A stretch of DNA of 64,000 bases from JACVRX01 sp963819885 (GTDB taxonomy: Bacteria > Actinomycetota > Actinomycetes > Jiangellales > Jiangellaceae). Position numbers and translations under genes: made by a program. Each line of letters begins with the position of its first letter. Within the stretch, counting starts at the first letter, position 1. Below the pieces are notes generated by a model. The model ran no database searches, had not been told where the DNA came from, and saw only the letters and a list, made by a program, of their open reading frames with translations. The stretch is from the NCBI GenBank assembly GCA_963819885.1, contig CAWFXV010000010.1:1-64000 (forward strand). The letters are read 5' to 3'. Positions 43,738 through 51,619 of the stretch are shown piece after piece.

Positions 43738-44601
43738 CTAAGCCAAGCCCCGGCGCGGCAACCGAGGCAGGCCAGTGCCCCTGATCGCGGCGACCACGTC
43801 CAGGGCCTGCCGAGTCGCCGCTATGTCATGCGCTCGGAACACGCGTGCTCCCAACCAGGCAGCTACCGCCGTGGCCGCCAGAGTTCCCGATAGCCGCTCC
43901 TCGACCGGGATGTTCAAGGTTTCGCCGACGAAGTCCTTACGCGACATGCTGACCAGCACTGGCCAGCCGGTTACGGCGAGCTCGCCGATGCTGCGGGTCA
44001 GCTGCAGCGAGTGCCAGGTGTTCTTGCCGAAGTCGTGCGTCGGGTCGAGCAGGATGCGCTCGGGTCGCACCCCGACCGCGACCGCCCGCTCTGCGAGCGC
44101 CGTTGTCTTGGTAACGACGTCGGCGACCACGTTGTCGTACGCCACCCGATGCGGATCGGTACGGGGCGCCTGATCGCCCACATGGCTGCACACCAATCCA
44201 GCCCCCCGCCGTGCCGCGACGACCGCCACATTGGGGTCGCCACCTGCCCATGTGTCGTTGACGAGGTCTGCGCCCGCTGCGCATACGGCGTCCGCCACGT
44301 CGGCGCGGTAGGTGTCGACGCTGATCACCAGGCCGGGGTGCCGTCGCCGGGTGGCCTCGACGAGCGGAACTGTCCGGTCGATCTCCTCACCGATGCTCAC
44401 CGGCTGACCGTGGCCGGCCTTGACCCCGCCGACGTCGACGATGTCCGCTCCCTCGGATACGACCTGGTCGATCCGGTCGAGCGCAGCGGAAAGCGCGAAC
44501 GTCGCGCCCTGGTCGTAGAAGGAGTCGGGGGTCCGATTGACGATTGCCATGACGATGAGGTCATCGGGCCCGAAGTCACGCTCGCCGAGACTAAGCCTCA
44601 C
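43738..44601 (-). CDS. folP: dihydropteroate synthase (FolP2-like)
   Basis: 287 residues from GTG 44601, with GGAGGG 7 bases upstream. TIM-barrel motifs: VMAIVNRTPDSFYDQG, GADIVDVGGVKAGHG, ISVDTYRADVADAV, LVNDTWAGGDP, LLDPTHDFGKNTW and LVSMSRKDFVGE. Makes dihydropteroate in folate synthesis. It resembles Rv1207 (FolP2), a paralogue whose synthase activity is doubtful in mycobacteria: VGGVKAGHG replaces the usual GGESTRPG. Its activity is therefore uncertain. Confidence 0.85.
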   Translation of the reverse strand: MRLSLGERDFGPDDLIVMAIVNRTPDSFYDQGATFALSAALDRIDQVVSEGADIVDVGGVKAGHGQPVSIGEEIDRTVPLVEATRRRHPGLVISVDTYRADVADAVCAAGADLVNDTWAGGDPNVAVVAARRGAGLVCSHVGDQAPRTDPHRVAYDNVVADVVTKTTALAERAVAVGVRPERILLDPTHDFGKNTWHSLQLTRSIGELAVTGWPVLVSMSRKDFVGETLNIPVEERLSGTLAATAVAAWLGARVFRAHDIAATRQALDVVAAIRGTGLPRLPRRGLA

Positions 44602-44669
44602 GCATCCCTCCGCTGCCGGTAGCGAGCACAGCGTGACACGATCGGAGCGCCGATCCGGAAGGAGTGACG

Positions 44670-44978
44670 GTGCTGGTCGTCTTCGTTGTCGTCGCGATCG
44701 TCGTCGTGTTCGCGGTGGCTGCGGTCGCGGTGGGTCGCGGTGGCGGTCTGGACCCGGCCGAGCCGGACCTCGTTCGACCGTCGCTGCCGGATGGAGCGAT
44801 GTCTGCCGCGGACCTGGACTCCGTCCACTTCGCCGTCGGCTTCCGGGGTTACCGGATGGATCAGGTGGACCACGTCCTCGATCGCCTCGGCCGGGAGCTC
44901 GCCGATCGTGATGCACGCATCGTCGAACTGGAACGTCGGCTCGCGGTCGGCGGGAAAGACGATGGCTCCACGCAGTGA
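44670..44978 (+). CDS. small membrane protein with DivIVA-like motif
   Basis: 102 residues: an N-terminal membrane helix (VLVVFVVVAIVVVFAVAAVAV), a polar stretch, then VHFAVGFRGYRMDQVDHVLDRLGREL, the DivIVA-domain motif with its FRGY loop, and a short coiled coil. Equivalent to Rv1209. GTG 44670 is preferred over 44664 because AGGAG (660-664) would overlap the latter. Overlaps the next gene by 4 bases. Possibly linked to polar growth or division. Confidence 0.8.
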   Translation: MLVVFVVVAIVVVFAVAAVAVGRGGGLDPAEPDLVRPSLPDGAMSAADLDSVHFAVGFRGYRMDQVDHVLDRLGRELADRDARIVELERRLAVGGKDDGSTQ

Positions 44979-45523
44979 CTGCGTACGTTCGCGTGGCCCG
45001 AATCATCGCTGTACCCGCCGAGCGGGCGTGGCAAGTCCTGACTGATTGGGAGCAGCAGGGCCGATGGATGCCGGCGACCCGGGTTCGGTCGACCAATGGC
45101 GATCAGGTAGGCGGCCGCATCGAGGCGTGGACTGGGCTCGGGCCGGTTGGGTTCCTCGACACCATGACGATCACGGCCTGGGAACCGCCCCGGCGGTGCG
45201 AAGTGCTCCACACCGGCCGGGTCGTGCGCGGCCCCGGCGTGTTCGCGGTCGAGCCGCTTGCCGGCAACCGCTGCCGGGTCGTGTGGGAAGAGCACCTGGA
45301 GCTGCCGTTCGGCACGCTCGGCCGGTTGGGGTGGCCGCTGGTCCGCCCGGTGGTCCGCGCCGGGCTCTCCTTTGCCCTCCACCGCCTAGCCAGGGCGGTC
45401 ACTCCGAGAACGGCGGCTGGCCCCGGGCGAAGCAGCCGGCGAGGTGGTCGTCGACCAGCCCGGCGGCCTGCATGGTCGCGTAGGCGGTTGTCGGGCCGAC
45501 GAAGACGAAGCCGCGCCGCTTGA
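44975..45523 (+). CDS. SRPBCC-family protein
   Basis: START/Bet v1-like fold: YVRVARIIAVPAERAWQVLTDWEQQGRWMP, TITAWEPPRRCEVLHTGRVV and CRVVWEEHLELPFG. Such proteins bind hydrophobic ligands or cyclise polyketides; ligand unknown. The conserved part ends near residue 145. The remaining ~35 Arg-rich residues are read through the 3' end of the convergent tag gene (overlap about 125 bases), so the true stop may have been lost to an indel. Confidence 0.7.
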   Translation: MTAYVRVARIIAVPAERAWQVLTDWEQQGRWMPATRVRSTNGDQVGGRIEAWTGLGPVGFLDTMTITAWEPPRRCEVLHTGRVVRGPGVFAVEPLAGNRCRVVWEEHLELPFGTLGRLGWPLVRPVVRAGLSFALHRLARAVTPRTAAGPGRSSRRGGRRPARRPAWSRRRLSGRRRRSRAA

Positions 45524-45996
45524 GGTCCTTGGCCAGTGCGATCGACTCGGTCGTGCTGGCGGGGACGTCGGCGAGGCTCGTCGGCGCAGGCACGCGGTTC
45601 CGGCCGATGAGACCAGACCAGCCGGTCGAGTGCTCCGTCGCCGTCCCGCTCCCGCAGGGTGACGACGGCGCGGGCATTCGTCACCGCGGCGGTGATCTTT
45701 GCCCGATTCCGCACGATGTCGGTATCGGCCAACAGCCGCTCGACATCGACCTCGGCGAAACCCGCCACGACATCGGGGTCGAAGCCGGCGAACGCACGGC
45801 GGAAGCCCTCCCGTTTGCGCAGGATCGTCAGCCAGGCCAGGCCGGACTGGAACGCCTCCAGCGTCAGTCGCTCGTAGAGGCCGGCATCGTCGTGAACCGG
45901 GCGGCCCCACTCGTCGTCGTGATACACGAGGTACTCGACCGATCCCAGTGCCCACGGGCAGCGCAGGCGCCCGTCCGGGCCAGGCAGGACGCTCAC
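45399..45996 (-). pseudogene. tag: DNA-3-methyladenine glycosylase I, one frameshift
   Basis: Starts at GTG 45996: LRCPWALGSVEYLVYHDDEWGRPVHDD is the Tag signature, with cysteine and histidine ligands of the zinc-snap expected at both ends. It continues through LERLTLEAFQSGLAWLTIL-type sequence and FAEVDVERLLADTDIVRNRAKI. Near 45598 the frame changes between VWSHRPEPR and PAPTSLADVPASTTES; the C-terminal DLKRRGFVFVGPTTAYATMQ is intact in the new frame. One indel only. Removes 3-methyladenine from DNA in base-excision repair. Confidence 0.85.
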
Positions 45997-46781
45997 CTGC
46001 CCTCGAACGTCGGGGTTTCCTTGGCCAGAAACGCAGCAACCGCGGCTCGGTGGTCCTCGGTCGCACCGGTCCGCTGCATCAGCGTGCCCTCATTGGCGAC
46101 CGACTCGGCCAACCCGTGCGTCGCGGAGTATTCGAGGGCTTGGCGAATCGCCGCATAGGCCTGGGTGGGCCCAGCCGCGAACTGCCGGGCCAGTTCGGTC
46201 GCGCGCTCGAGTACGGCACCGGTCGGGACAACCTCGGTCGCCAGGCCCATTTCCCGCGCTTCGGCTGCGGGGACCGTCCGGGGGAGGAGCAGCAGCTCCC
46301 GGGCCCGCGCCCAGCCCACCAGCCGCGGGAGCGACCACGACGACCCGGAGTCGCAGGACAGCCCGATGGCGGCAAATGCCAGGTTGAATCCGGCGGTGTC
46401 GGCGACGACCCGCACATCGCAGGCAAATGCGAACGCCGCGCCCGCGCCCGCGGCGATGCCGTTGACCGCCGCGACGACTGGCTTCGGCATGGTCGCGAGG
46501 GTGGTGGCGATCGGGTTGTAGTGCTCGCGGACGGTCGTCCCGAGATCGGCTGTGCCGTCGGCCAGCGCGTCCGCGTGTTCCCTGAGATCCTGCCCGACGC
46601 AGAACGCCCGGCCGGAGCCGGTGAGCACGACGGCCCGCACAGCGGCGTCGCCCGCAGCGCTCCGCACATGGTCGCGCAGTGCGACCTTGGTGGCGGTGTC
46701 GAGGCTGTTCATCGCGTCGGGCCGGTCGAGGGTGATGGTGGCGACCGCGTCGTCGACGAGGTACCTGACCGGAGAGTTCAC
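45993..46781 (-). CDS. enoyl-CoA hydratase/isomerase family protein
   Basis: 262 residues, crotonase fold. MNSLDTATKVALRDH, VVLTGSGRAFCVGQDLREHAD (oxyanion-hole strand and active-site region), KPVVAAVNGIAAGAGAAFAFACD and IGLSCDSGSSWSLPRLVGWARA are typical of PaaG-like ring-1,2-epoxyphenylacetyl-CoA isomerases. GTG 46781 overlaps the PaaX-type regulator by 4 bases, and its stop overlaps tag by 4. The link with PaaX suggests phenylacetate or aromatic acid catabolism, but no other paa gene is present. Confidence 0.88.
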   Translation of the reverse strand: MNSPVRYLVDDAVATITLDRPDAMNSLDTATKVALRDHVRSAAGDAAVRAVVLTGSGRAFCVGQDLREHADALADGTADLGTTVREHYNPIATTLATMPKPVVAAVNGIAAGAGAAFAFACDVRVVADTAGFNLAFAAIGLSCDSGSSWSLPRLVGWARARELLLLPRTVPAAEAREMGLATEVVPTGAVLERATELARQFAAGPTQAYAAIRQALEYSATHGLAESVANEGTLMQRTGATEDHRAAVAAFLAKETPTFEGR

Positions 46782-47587
46782 GTGTTGGCTCCGTTCCCGC
46801 GCGCCGTTATGGACAAGCAATGATCGACGAAGCGCGCGCTCGCCGGCAGCAGCCGGGCGGCTTCGGCGTCGAAGAAGGCGGCGGCTTCATCACCTGGCCA
46901 GTTTCCGGGCAGTAGTGCCCGAGGGAGGCCGGGGTCGGTGAACAGGAACTTGCGCCACTCGTGGACCAACTGACTGCGGACCGCGAAGGAATTCTGGTCC
47001 GACGGCCGGGCCGGGAGCGCGCCGACGAGGACACGAGCATCGGCGAGCCATCGCTGGTACGCACGGCCGACGGCATCGAGGTCCCACGCCCGCCGGACCA
47101 GGTCGGCATCGTCGGTCTCGTGAGCAGCGGCGAACCGTTCGGCGCGCACGCCCTCGGCGTCGAGGAGGGCATCCAGCTCGGGGGAGGGCCGAGCTGCGAC
47201 CCAGGTGCCGTCCCCGATGGGCGCGTACCCGAGAAACGCCATGCCGCTCTTCAGGCGCTCCCGCCCGGCCCGGTCGCGCGGCCGGCTCGGGACGACCAGA
47301 TGCCACCGCGCATCCCAGCCATCGGCAGTACGGGTGCGATAGATGCGCGTGGCAGCCTCCTCGAGACGACTCTCGGCTCGGGCGGTCAGGGCATATCCCG
47401 AGGCACCTTCGATCCGGGTCGCCCGTAGCCACCCCTGCTTGACCATGCGCGACACCGCTGTGCGAACCGCTGGTGCCGCGATGTCAAGGGGCGCAAGCAT
47501 TGCGACCAGCGACGCGACCCGGGCCCGGCCACCCCGCGACCGGAGGTGGTCGCCGTAGAGGTCGAACAGTGCAGACCGGGCGTTCAC
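46778..47587 (-). CDS. PaaX-family transcriptional regulator
   Basis: 269 residues from GTG 47587. Winged-helix N terminus (SALFDLYGDHLRSRGGRARVASLVAML, AVRTAVSRMVKQGWLRATR), then the central PaaX domain (GWDARWHLVVPSRPRDRAGRERLK, FLGYAPIGDGTWVAARP) and the C-terminal helical part (HEWRKFLFTDPGLPRALLP). Usually a repressor released by phenylacetyl-CoA. It is translationally coupled to the enoyl-CoA hydratase downstream, which it probably controls. Confidence 0.88.
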   Translation of the reverse strand: MNARSALFDLYGDHLRSRGGRARVASLVAMLAPLDIAAPAVRTAVSRMVKQGWLRATRIEGASGYALTARAESRLEEAATRIYRTRTADGWDARWHLVVPSRPRDRAGRERLKSGMAFLGYAPIGDGTWVAARPSPELDALLDAEGVRAERFAAAHETDDADLVRRAWDLDAVGRAYQRWLADARVLVGALPARPSDQNSFAVRSQLVHEWRKFLFTDPGLPRALLPGNWPGDEAAAFFDAEAARLLPASARFVDHCLSITARGNGANT

Positions 47588-47742
47588 GACCACCCATCCT
47601 GCCTCGCGGCGTGAGATGGATCTCGGTGGGCCCGTCCCGTTGGCACCGGCGATACGGGATACTGGGATCACCGTGAGGCACGCGGGATCGTTCCCTGGCG
47701 ATCCAGGGCCCGGTGCGCGCTGGAGAGGAAAGGGGTGCGCGG

Positions 47743-47910
47743 ATGGCGGCGATGAAGCCGCGTACTGGCGACGGGCCGCTCGAGGTCACCAAGGAGGGTC
47801 GCGGCATCGTGATGCGGATGCCCCTCGAAGGTGGGGGCCGCCTGGTCGTCGAGATGTCTGCCGATGAAGCGAACGCCCTCGGAGATGCGTTGAAAGGCGC
47901 CGCCGGCTGA
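47743..47910 (+). CDS. DUF3117 protein
   Basis: 55 residues: MAAMKPRTGDGPLEVTKEGR followed by IVMRMPLEGGGRLVVEMS. This is a small, almost invariant actinobacterial protein (Rv1211 in M. tuberculosis) of unknown role. GGAAAGGGG lies upstream of ATG 47743. A strong terminator follows. Confidence 0.93.
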   Translation: MAAMKPRTGDGPLEVTKEGRGIVMRMPLEGGGRLVVEMSADEANALGDALKGAAG

Positions 47911-47928
47911 AACCGGTTGATCTGAGGT

Positions 47929-47972
47929 AGTTCGGCCCCACCCGGGTACATCCGACCGGTTGGGGCCGAACT
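47929..47972. terminator. hairpin after DUF3117 gene
   Basis: AGTTCGGCCCCA (47929-47940) and TGGGGCCGAACT (47961-47972) pair perfectly over 12 bases, loop 20 bases. Lies between convergent genes. Confidence 0.7.
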
Positions 47973-48011
47973 GTGCTTTGCTCCGGGCCGACGGCGTAAC
48001 CACCGTCGAGG

Positions 48012-48509
48012 TCAGTGCCCGACGAACACCTTCAGTGCAACCAGGACGAGCCCCAGCGCGAGGTTGACGAGAACCGACGCGACGATCACCTTCCTTGATG
48101 CCCCTGCCTCATTCGTCGCGATCACGACCCATACGAGCTGCCCAACGAGTGCGACGATGAACGCGCACCAGGCCGCCGCATACGGACCTGCTACCGCGGA
48201 GGCAACAAGTGCGGCCGCAGCTGGTGGTATCGCCGCAAGGAGAATCGGACTCTCCTCGCGCATGGTCTCTCCCAAGGTGTCGCGGGTCACCCTGCGATCC
48301 GCCACGTACCGCTTCACGCTGCGGGAGTAGACGTGGACAAGCCAGAACACCGTGCCCGTAGCAAGCAAGATCACGGCCAGCTCTCCGGCTGGGACGTTCT
48401 CTTTCAGCGGGGCCTGCCCGATGATGACCGAGGCAGCAAGCAGCGATCCGTAGACCGCGCCGGAGGCGTCCAGCCGCTCGTGCCACCTGCTGCCGGTCTC
48501 GGTGGTCAC
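48012..48509 (-). CDS. four- to five-helix membrane protein, unknown
   Basis: 165 residues from GTG 48509, which overlaps the stop of the upstream gene by 4 bases. Hydrophobic segments: AVYGSLLAASVIIG, ELAVILLATGTVFWLVHVY, PILLAAIPPAAAALVASAVAG, AAWCAFIVALVGQLVWVVIA and VIVASVLVNLALGLVLVALKV. No motif recognised. Confidence 0.65.
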   Translation of the reverse strand: MTTETGSRWHERLDASGAVYGSLLAASVIIGQAPLKENVPAGELAVILLATGTVFWLVHVYSRSVKRYVADRRVTRDTLGETMREESPILLAAIPPAAAALVASAVAGPYAAAWCAFIVALVGQLVWVVIATNEAGASRKVIVASVLVNLALGLVLVALKVFVGH

Positions 48510-48886
48510 GAGGCGGGCTCTTCCGGCCGGTCCATCCACCATTCGGTGAACTCCGCGGCGCGGCCATCATCGCCGAACCTGATCAGCCACAGGTTGGAGT
48601 AGAGGTCGCCGTCGGTGTAGTCGACCTGGCCAGTCACGATCGCTGTGTCGTCGTGCACGAGCAGCGGCTCGAGTCGGGCGGTCCAAGTGCCCGGCTCATC
48701 CTTTCGTTCGATCCAATCGGCGACGATGGCGTCGACACCGATCTTTGGCGTTGCGTACGGGCGTTGGCGGTACGACGCATCGGGCGTGAACAGTGCCTCG
48801 ATCGCCGTCGGGTCGTTGTTCGTCCAGGCGGCCAGGTAGCCGTCGACCCACCGCTGCACGTGGCCAATATCGATGCTGTTGCGCAC
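48506..48886 (-). CDS. NTF2-like (SnoaL-type) protein
   Basis: 126 residues with the cone-shaped NTF2 fold pattern: VQRWVDGYLAAWTNNDPTAIEALF, TPDASYRQRPYATPKIGVDAIV and FGDDGRAAEFTEWWMDRP. Members act as ketosteroid-isomerase-like enzymes or ligand binders; ligand unknown. GTG 48886 with GGAGGGAG about 7 bases upstream. Confidence 0.8.
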   Translation of the reverse strand: MRNSIDIGHVQRWVDGYLAAWTNNDPTAIEALFTPDASYRQRPYATPKIGVDAIVADWIERKDEPGTWTARLEPLLVHDDTAIVTGQVDYTDGDLYSNLWLIRFGDDGRAAEFTEWWMDRPEEPAS

Positions 48887-48968
48887 CCGGTGCTCCCTCC
48901 ATGTGTTCGGCAAACCTGGTCTACCACGCCCTATGCCCATCGGACCGGTCGCGGGTCACACTGGAGAT

Positions 48969-49775
48969 ATGTCAGGCGCGACGACCCGGCGGCCCGTGCT
49001 GCGGGTGCGGGATGGTCACAGCAGCGAGCGCCCCGACACGCTGGCTGTCGAGGAACCGCTGCAGATCCGGCTGGGGTCATCGGTACTCACCACGACCATG
49101 CGCACTCCCGGCAATGACTTCGATCTCGTCGCCGGCTGGCTGGTGGCCGAGGGGGCAGTCGCGGCGGTCGGTGACATCGTCACGTTGCGGGCCTGTAGCG
49201 ACGAGCTCAACACCGTGGAGGCGACGCTTGCTGAACATGCTGTGCCACCGCGGCCTCGCGCCTTTGCGACGACGAGCGCTTGCGGTGTCTGCGGGTCGGA
49301 CAGCGTTGTCGAGATCCGATCCGGATTGCGGTGGCCTCCCCGTGCCGATCAGGTCAGCGTCGATCGTGGCGTCGTCAGCGCGCTGCCGGGCCGACTGCGG
49401 TCCGCCCAGCGCGCCTTCGACCAGACCGGTGGACTACATGCGGCGGGCTTGTTCACCGCTGCGGGAGAGCAGGTTCTCGTCCGCGAGGACATCGGCCGGC
49501 ACAATGCCGTGGACAAAGTCGTCGGCGCTGCGTTTCGAGACGGCCTGCTCCCGCTGTCGGGGCACATCCTGCAGGTCTCGGGTCGGGCTTCGTTCGAGCT
49601 CGTGCAGAAGACCGCGATGGCCGGCATCCCGGTGCTCTCAGCGATCTCGGCACCGTCCAGCCTCGCCGTCGACTTGGCGGCGGAATGCGGCATCACTCTG
49701 CTCGGCTTCGTCCGCGCCGGCGCGATGAACGTCTACTCGCGGGCGGACAGGGTCGTCGGCAGCACGGATCTATAG
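48969..49775 (+). CDS. fdhD: formate dehydrogenase accessory sulfurtransferase
   Basis: 268 residues from ATG 48969. The sulfur-relay cysteines are in TTSACGVCGSDSV (CGVCG). Other family stretches: EEPLQIRL, MRTPGNDFDLVAGWLVAEG, VREDIGRHNAVDKVVGAA and ILQVSGRASFELVQKT. It passes sulfur to the bis-MGD cofactor of a molybdenum formate dehydrogenase, which is not in the window; this links functionally to the modABC operon at 12 kb. Convergent overlap of 43 bases with glgM. Confidence 0.93.
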   Translation: MSGATTRRPVLRVRDGHSSERPDTLAVEEPLQIRLGSSVLTTTMRTPGNDFDLVAGWLVAEGAVAAVGDIVTLRACSDELNTVEATLAEHAVPPRPRAFATTSACGVCGSDSVVEIRSGLRWPPRADQVSVDRGVVSALPGRLRSAQRAFDQTGGLHAAGLFTAAGEQVLVREDIGRHNAVDKVVGAAFRDGLLPLSGHILQVSGRASFELVQKTAMAGIPVLSAISAPSSLAVDLAAECGITLLGFVRAGAMNVYSRADRVVGSTDL

Positions 49776-50935
49776 ACCTCGACGGTCCGGGCCGCGACCC
49801 CGTCCCAGCCGAACTCAGCAACAGCGCGGCGTCGGCCCGCGCGGCCCATGGAAGCCGCCAAGGCCGCATCGCCGGCGACCGTGTCGAGCGCTTCGGCAAG
49901 ACCGGTTTCGAACTCGTCTGGCCGGTTCGGGTCGTACGGCACCAGCACGCCCGTCACACCGTCCTCGACGACCTCCGGAATCCCGCCGACGGCGCTCGCG
50001 ACGACCGCGGTCGAACATGCCATCGCTTCGAGGTTCACGATGCCCAGCGGCTCGTAGACCGACGGACAGCAGAACACGCTCGAGTGCGTGAGAACCTGGC
50101 GGACGTCCTCGCGCGGCAGCATCTCGCTGACCAGGATGACGCCGGTGCGTTCGGCCCGTAGCCGTTCGACCAGCTCGTCGGTTTCGCGAGTGAGCTCCGG
50201 TGTGTCCGCTGCACCGGCCAGAAGTATCAGCTGGATGTCCGGGTCCAGCTTCAGCGCGGAACGCAGCAGGTGGGGGACGCCCTTCTGCCGGGTGATCCGT
50301 CCAACGAAGGCCACCGACGGGCGCGACCGGTCGACGCCCAGCCGGTCGAGGACATCGGTCTCCTCGACCGGGTGATAGAAGTCGGTGTCGATGCCGTTGT
50401 GCACGACATGGACCCGGCCCGGGTCGATTGCCGGGTAGCACTGCAGGATGTCGCGGCGCATGCCTTGGCTGACAGCGACGACCGCCGCCGCTGCTTCGTA
50501 GGCCGTCTTCTCCACCCACGACGACACCAGGTATCCGCCGGCGAGCTGCTCGGCCTTCCATGGCCGTAGCGGCTCGAGCGAATGAGCGGTGACGACGTGC
50601 GGCGCGCCGTACAGCAGCGACGCCAGGTGCCCGGCGAAGTTGGTGTACCAGGTGTGGGAATGCACAACGTCGGCCTGGCCCAAGGCGGCCACCATCGCGA
50701 CGTCTGCGGACAGGATCCGCAGCGCCGCGTTGGCATCGGGCATACGTGGGTCGTTCTCCGGGTAGGTCGCGGCTCCGTCGCGTGGCTCACCGAGAGCGTG
50801 CACATCGACGACGACCTGATCGGAGAGTCGCCTCAGCTCGCGAACGAGAAAGTCGACGTGCACGCCGGCGCCTCCGTAGACGAACGGAGGGAACTCCCTG
50901 GTCAGCACTGCCAGCCGGATCAACGGGTCTGCCAC
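49733..50935 (-). CDS. glgM: GT4 glycosyltransferase, alpha-maltose-1-phosphate synthase type
   Basis: 400 residues, GT-B fold. N-terminal VLTREFPPFVYGGAGVHVDFL with the donor-binding GGAG loop, WYTNFAGHLASLLYGAPHVVTAHSLEP, and the C-terminal FVGRITRQKGVPHLL and PSVYEPLGIVNLEAMA with the paired Glu residues. Matches Rv1212c (GlgA/GlgM), which makes maltose-1-phosphate from ADP-glucose. The adjacent glgC supplies the donor. GTG 50935. Confidence 0.88.
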   Translation of the reverse strand: MADPLIRLAVLTREFPPFVYGGAGVHVDFLVRELRRLSDQVVVDVHALGEPRDGAATYPENDPRMPDANAALRILSADVAMVAALGQADVVHSHTWYTNFAGHLASLLYGAPHVVTAHSLEPLRPWKAEQLAGGYLVSSWVEKTAYEAAAAVVAVSQGMRRDILQCYPAIDPGRVHVVHNGIDTDFYHPVEETDVLDRLGVDRSRPSVAFVGRITRQKGVPHLLRSALKLDPDIQLILLAGAADTPELTRETDELVERLRAERTGVILVSEMLPREDVRQVLTHSSVFCCPSVYEPLGIVNLEAMACSTAVVASAVGGIPEVVEDGVTGVLVPYDPNRPDEFETGLAEALDTVAGDAALAASMGRAGRRRAVAEFGWDGVAARTVEVYRSVLPTTLSARE

Positions 50936-50981
50936 GCTCGATCACATCCTCCACACTCGTTCACGCCGAGCCCGGGCCTCG

Positions 50982-51530
50982 TCACGACGATGCCACTGTG
51001 GCACGTCGCACCGCCGATGGGGCGGAAGTAGAGATCCAGTACCGCAGCTTGACATCACGCTGATCCTCGAACTCGCCGCCGTTGTTCTCGATCACCTTTC
51101 GGGAAGCGACGTTGTCCGCATCGCAGGTGACCAGGACCGGGTCGATGCCCAGCCCGCGGCACCAGGGCAGGGCCTCATGCAGCATCGCCGTGGCATGGCC
51201 GCGTCGCCGAGCCGACGGGCGCACGTCGTAGCCGATGTGTCCGCTGTAGTCGAGCAACCAGGGTGTGAGCCGATGCCGAATTGACAGGCGACCGAGAAAC
51301 TCCGTCCCGTCGACCCACCACAGATGAGTCACGGGTACCCAGCCCGCCGCGCGTGGATGGTCTTCGCGTGCTTGAGCCCTCTGCTCAGCGACGTAGTCGA
51401 TGAAGGTTCCCGGTTCCCGCAAATCCTCCAGATCGAAGTCGTCTGCCCACCGCGGCTCGTAGCCCGGCTCGGCCACGGCCTCGAGCCAGGAGACGTGGAC
51501 GTGTGAGGACGGGCTGATCAGTTCGAGCAT
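50982..51530 (-). CDS. GNAT N-acetyltransferase
   Basis: 182 residues. Conserved pieces: GWVPVTHLWWVDGTEFLGRLSIRH, IGYDVRPSARRRGHATAMLHEAL (acetyl-CoA loop RRRGHATAM) and VLVTCDADNVASRKVIENNGGEF. Resembles the predicted acetyltransferase family often annotated as COG3981. Substrate unknown. Lies between glgM and the divergent glgC. Confidence 0.88.
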   Translation of the reverse strand: MLELISPSSHVHVSWLEAVAEPGYEPRWADDFDLEDLREPGTFIDYVAEQRAQAREDHPRAAGWVPVTHLWWVDGTEFLGRLSIRHRLTPWLLDYSGHIGYDVRPSARRRGHATAMLHEALPWCRGLGIDPVLVTCDADNVASRKVIENNGGEFEDQRDVKLRYWISTSAPSAVRRATVASS

Positions 51531-51607
51531 TGGCCCATCCTGCTCACGGCGACCACAGGTGGCCAGGATCCTTGGTCGAAGTGGGGTTCGATTGCCAGCG
51601 CACTGGC

Positions 51608-51613
51608 TAGTGT
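51608..51613 (+). promoter_or_regulatory. -10 element, leaderless glgC
   Basis: TAGTGT, 6 bases before ATG 51620; no ribosome site. Confidence 0.5.
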
Positions 51614-51619
51614 TCGCTC

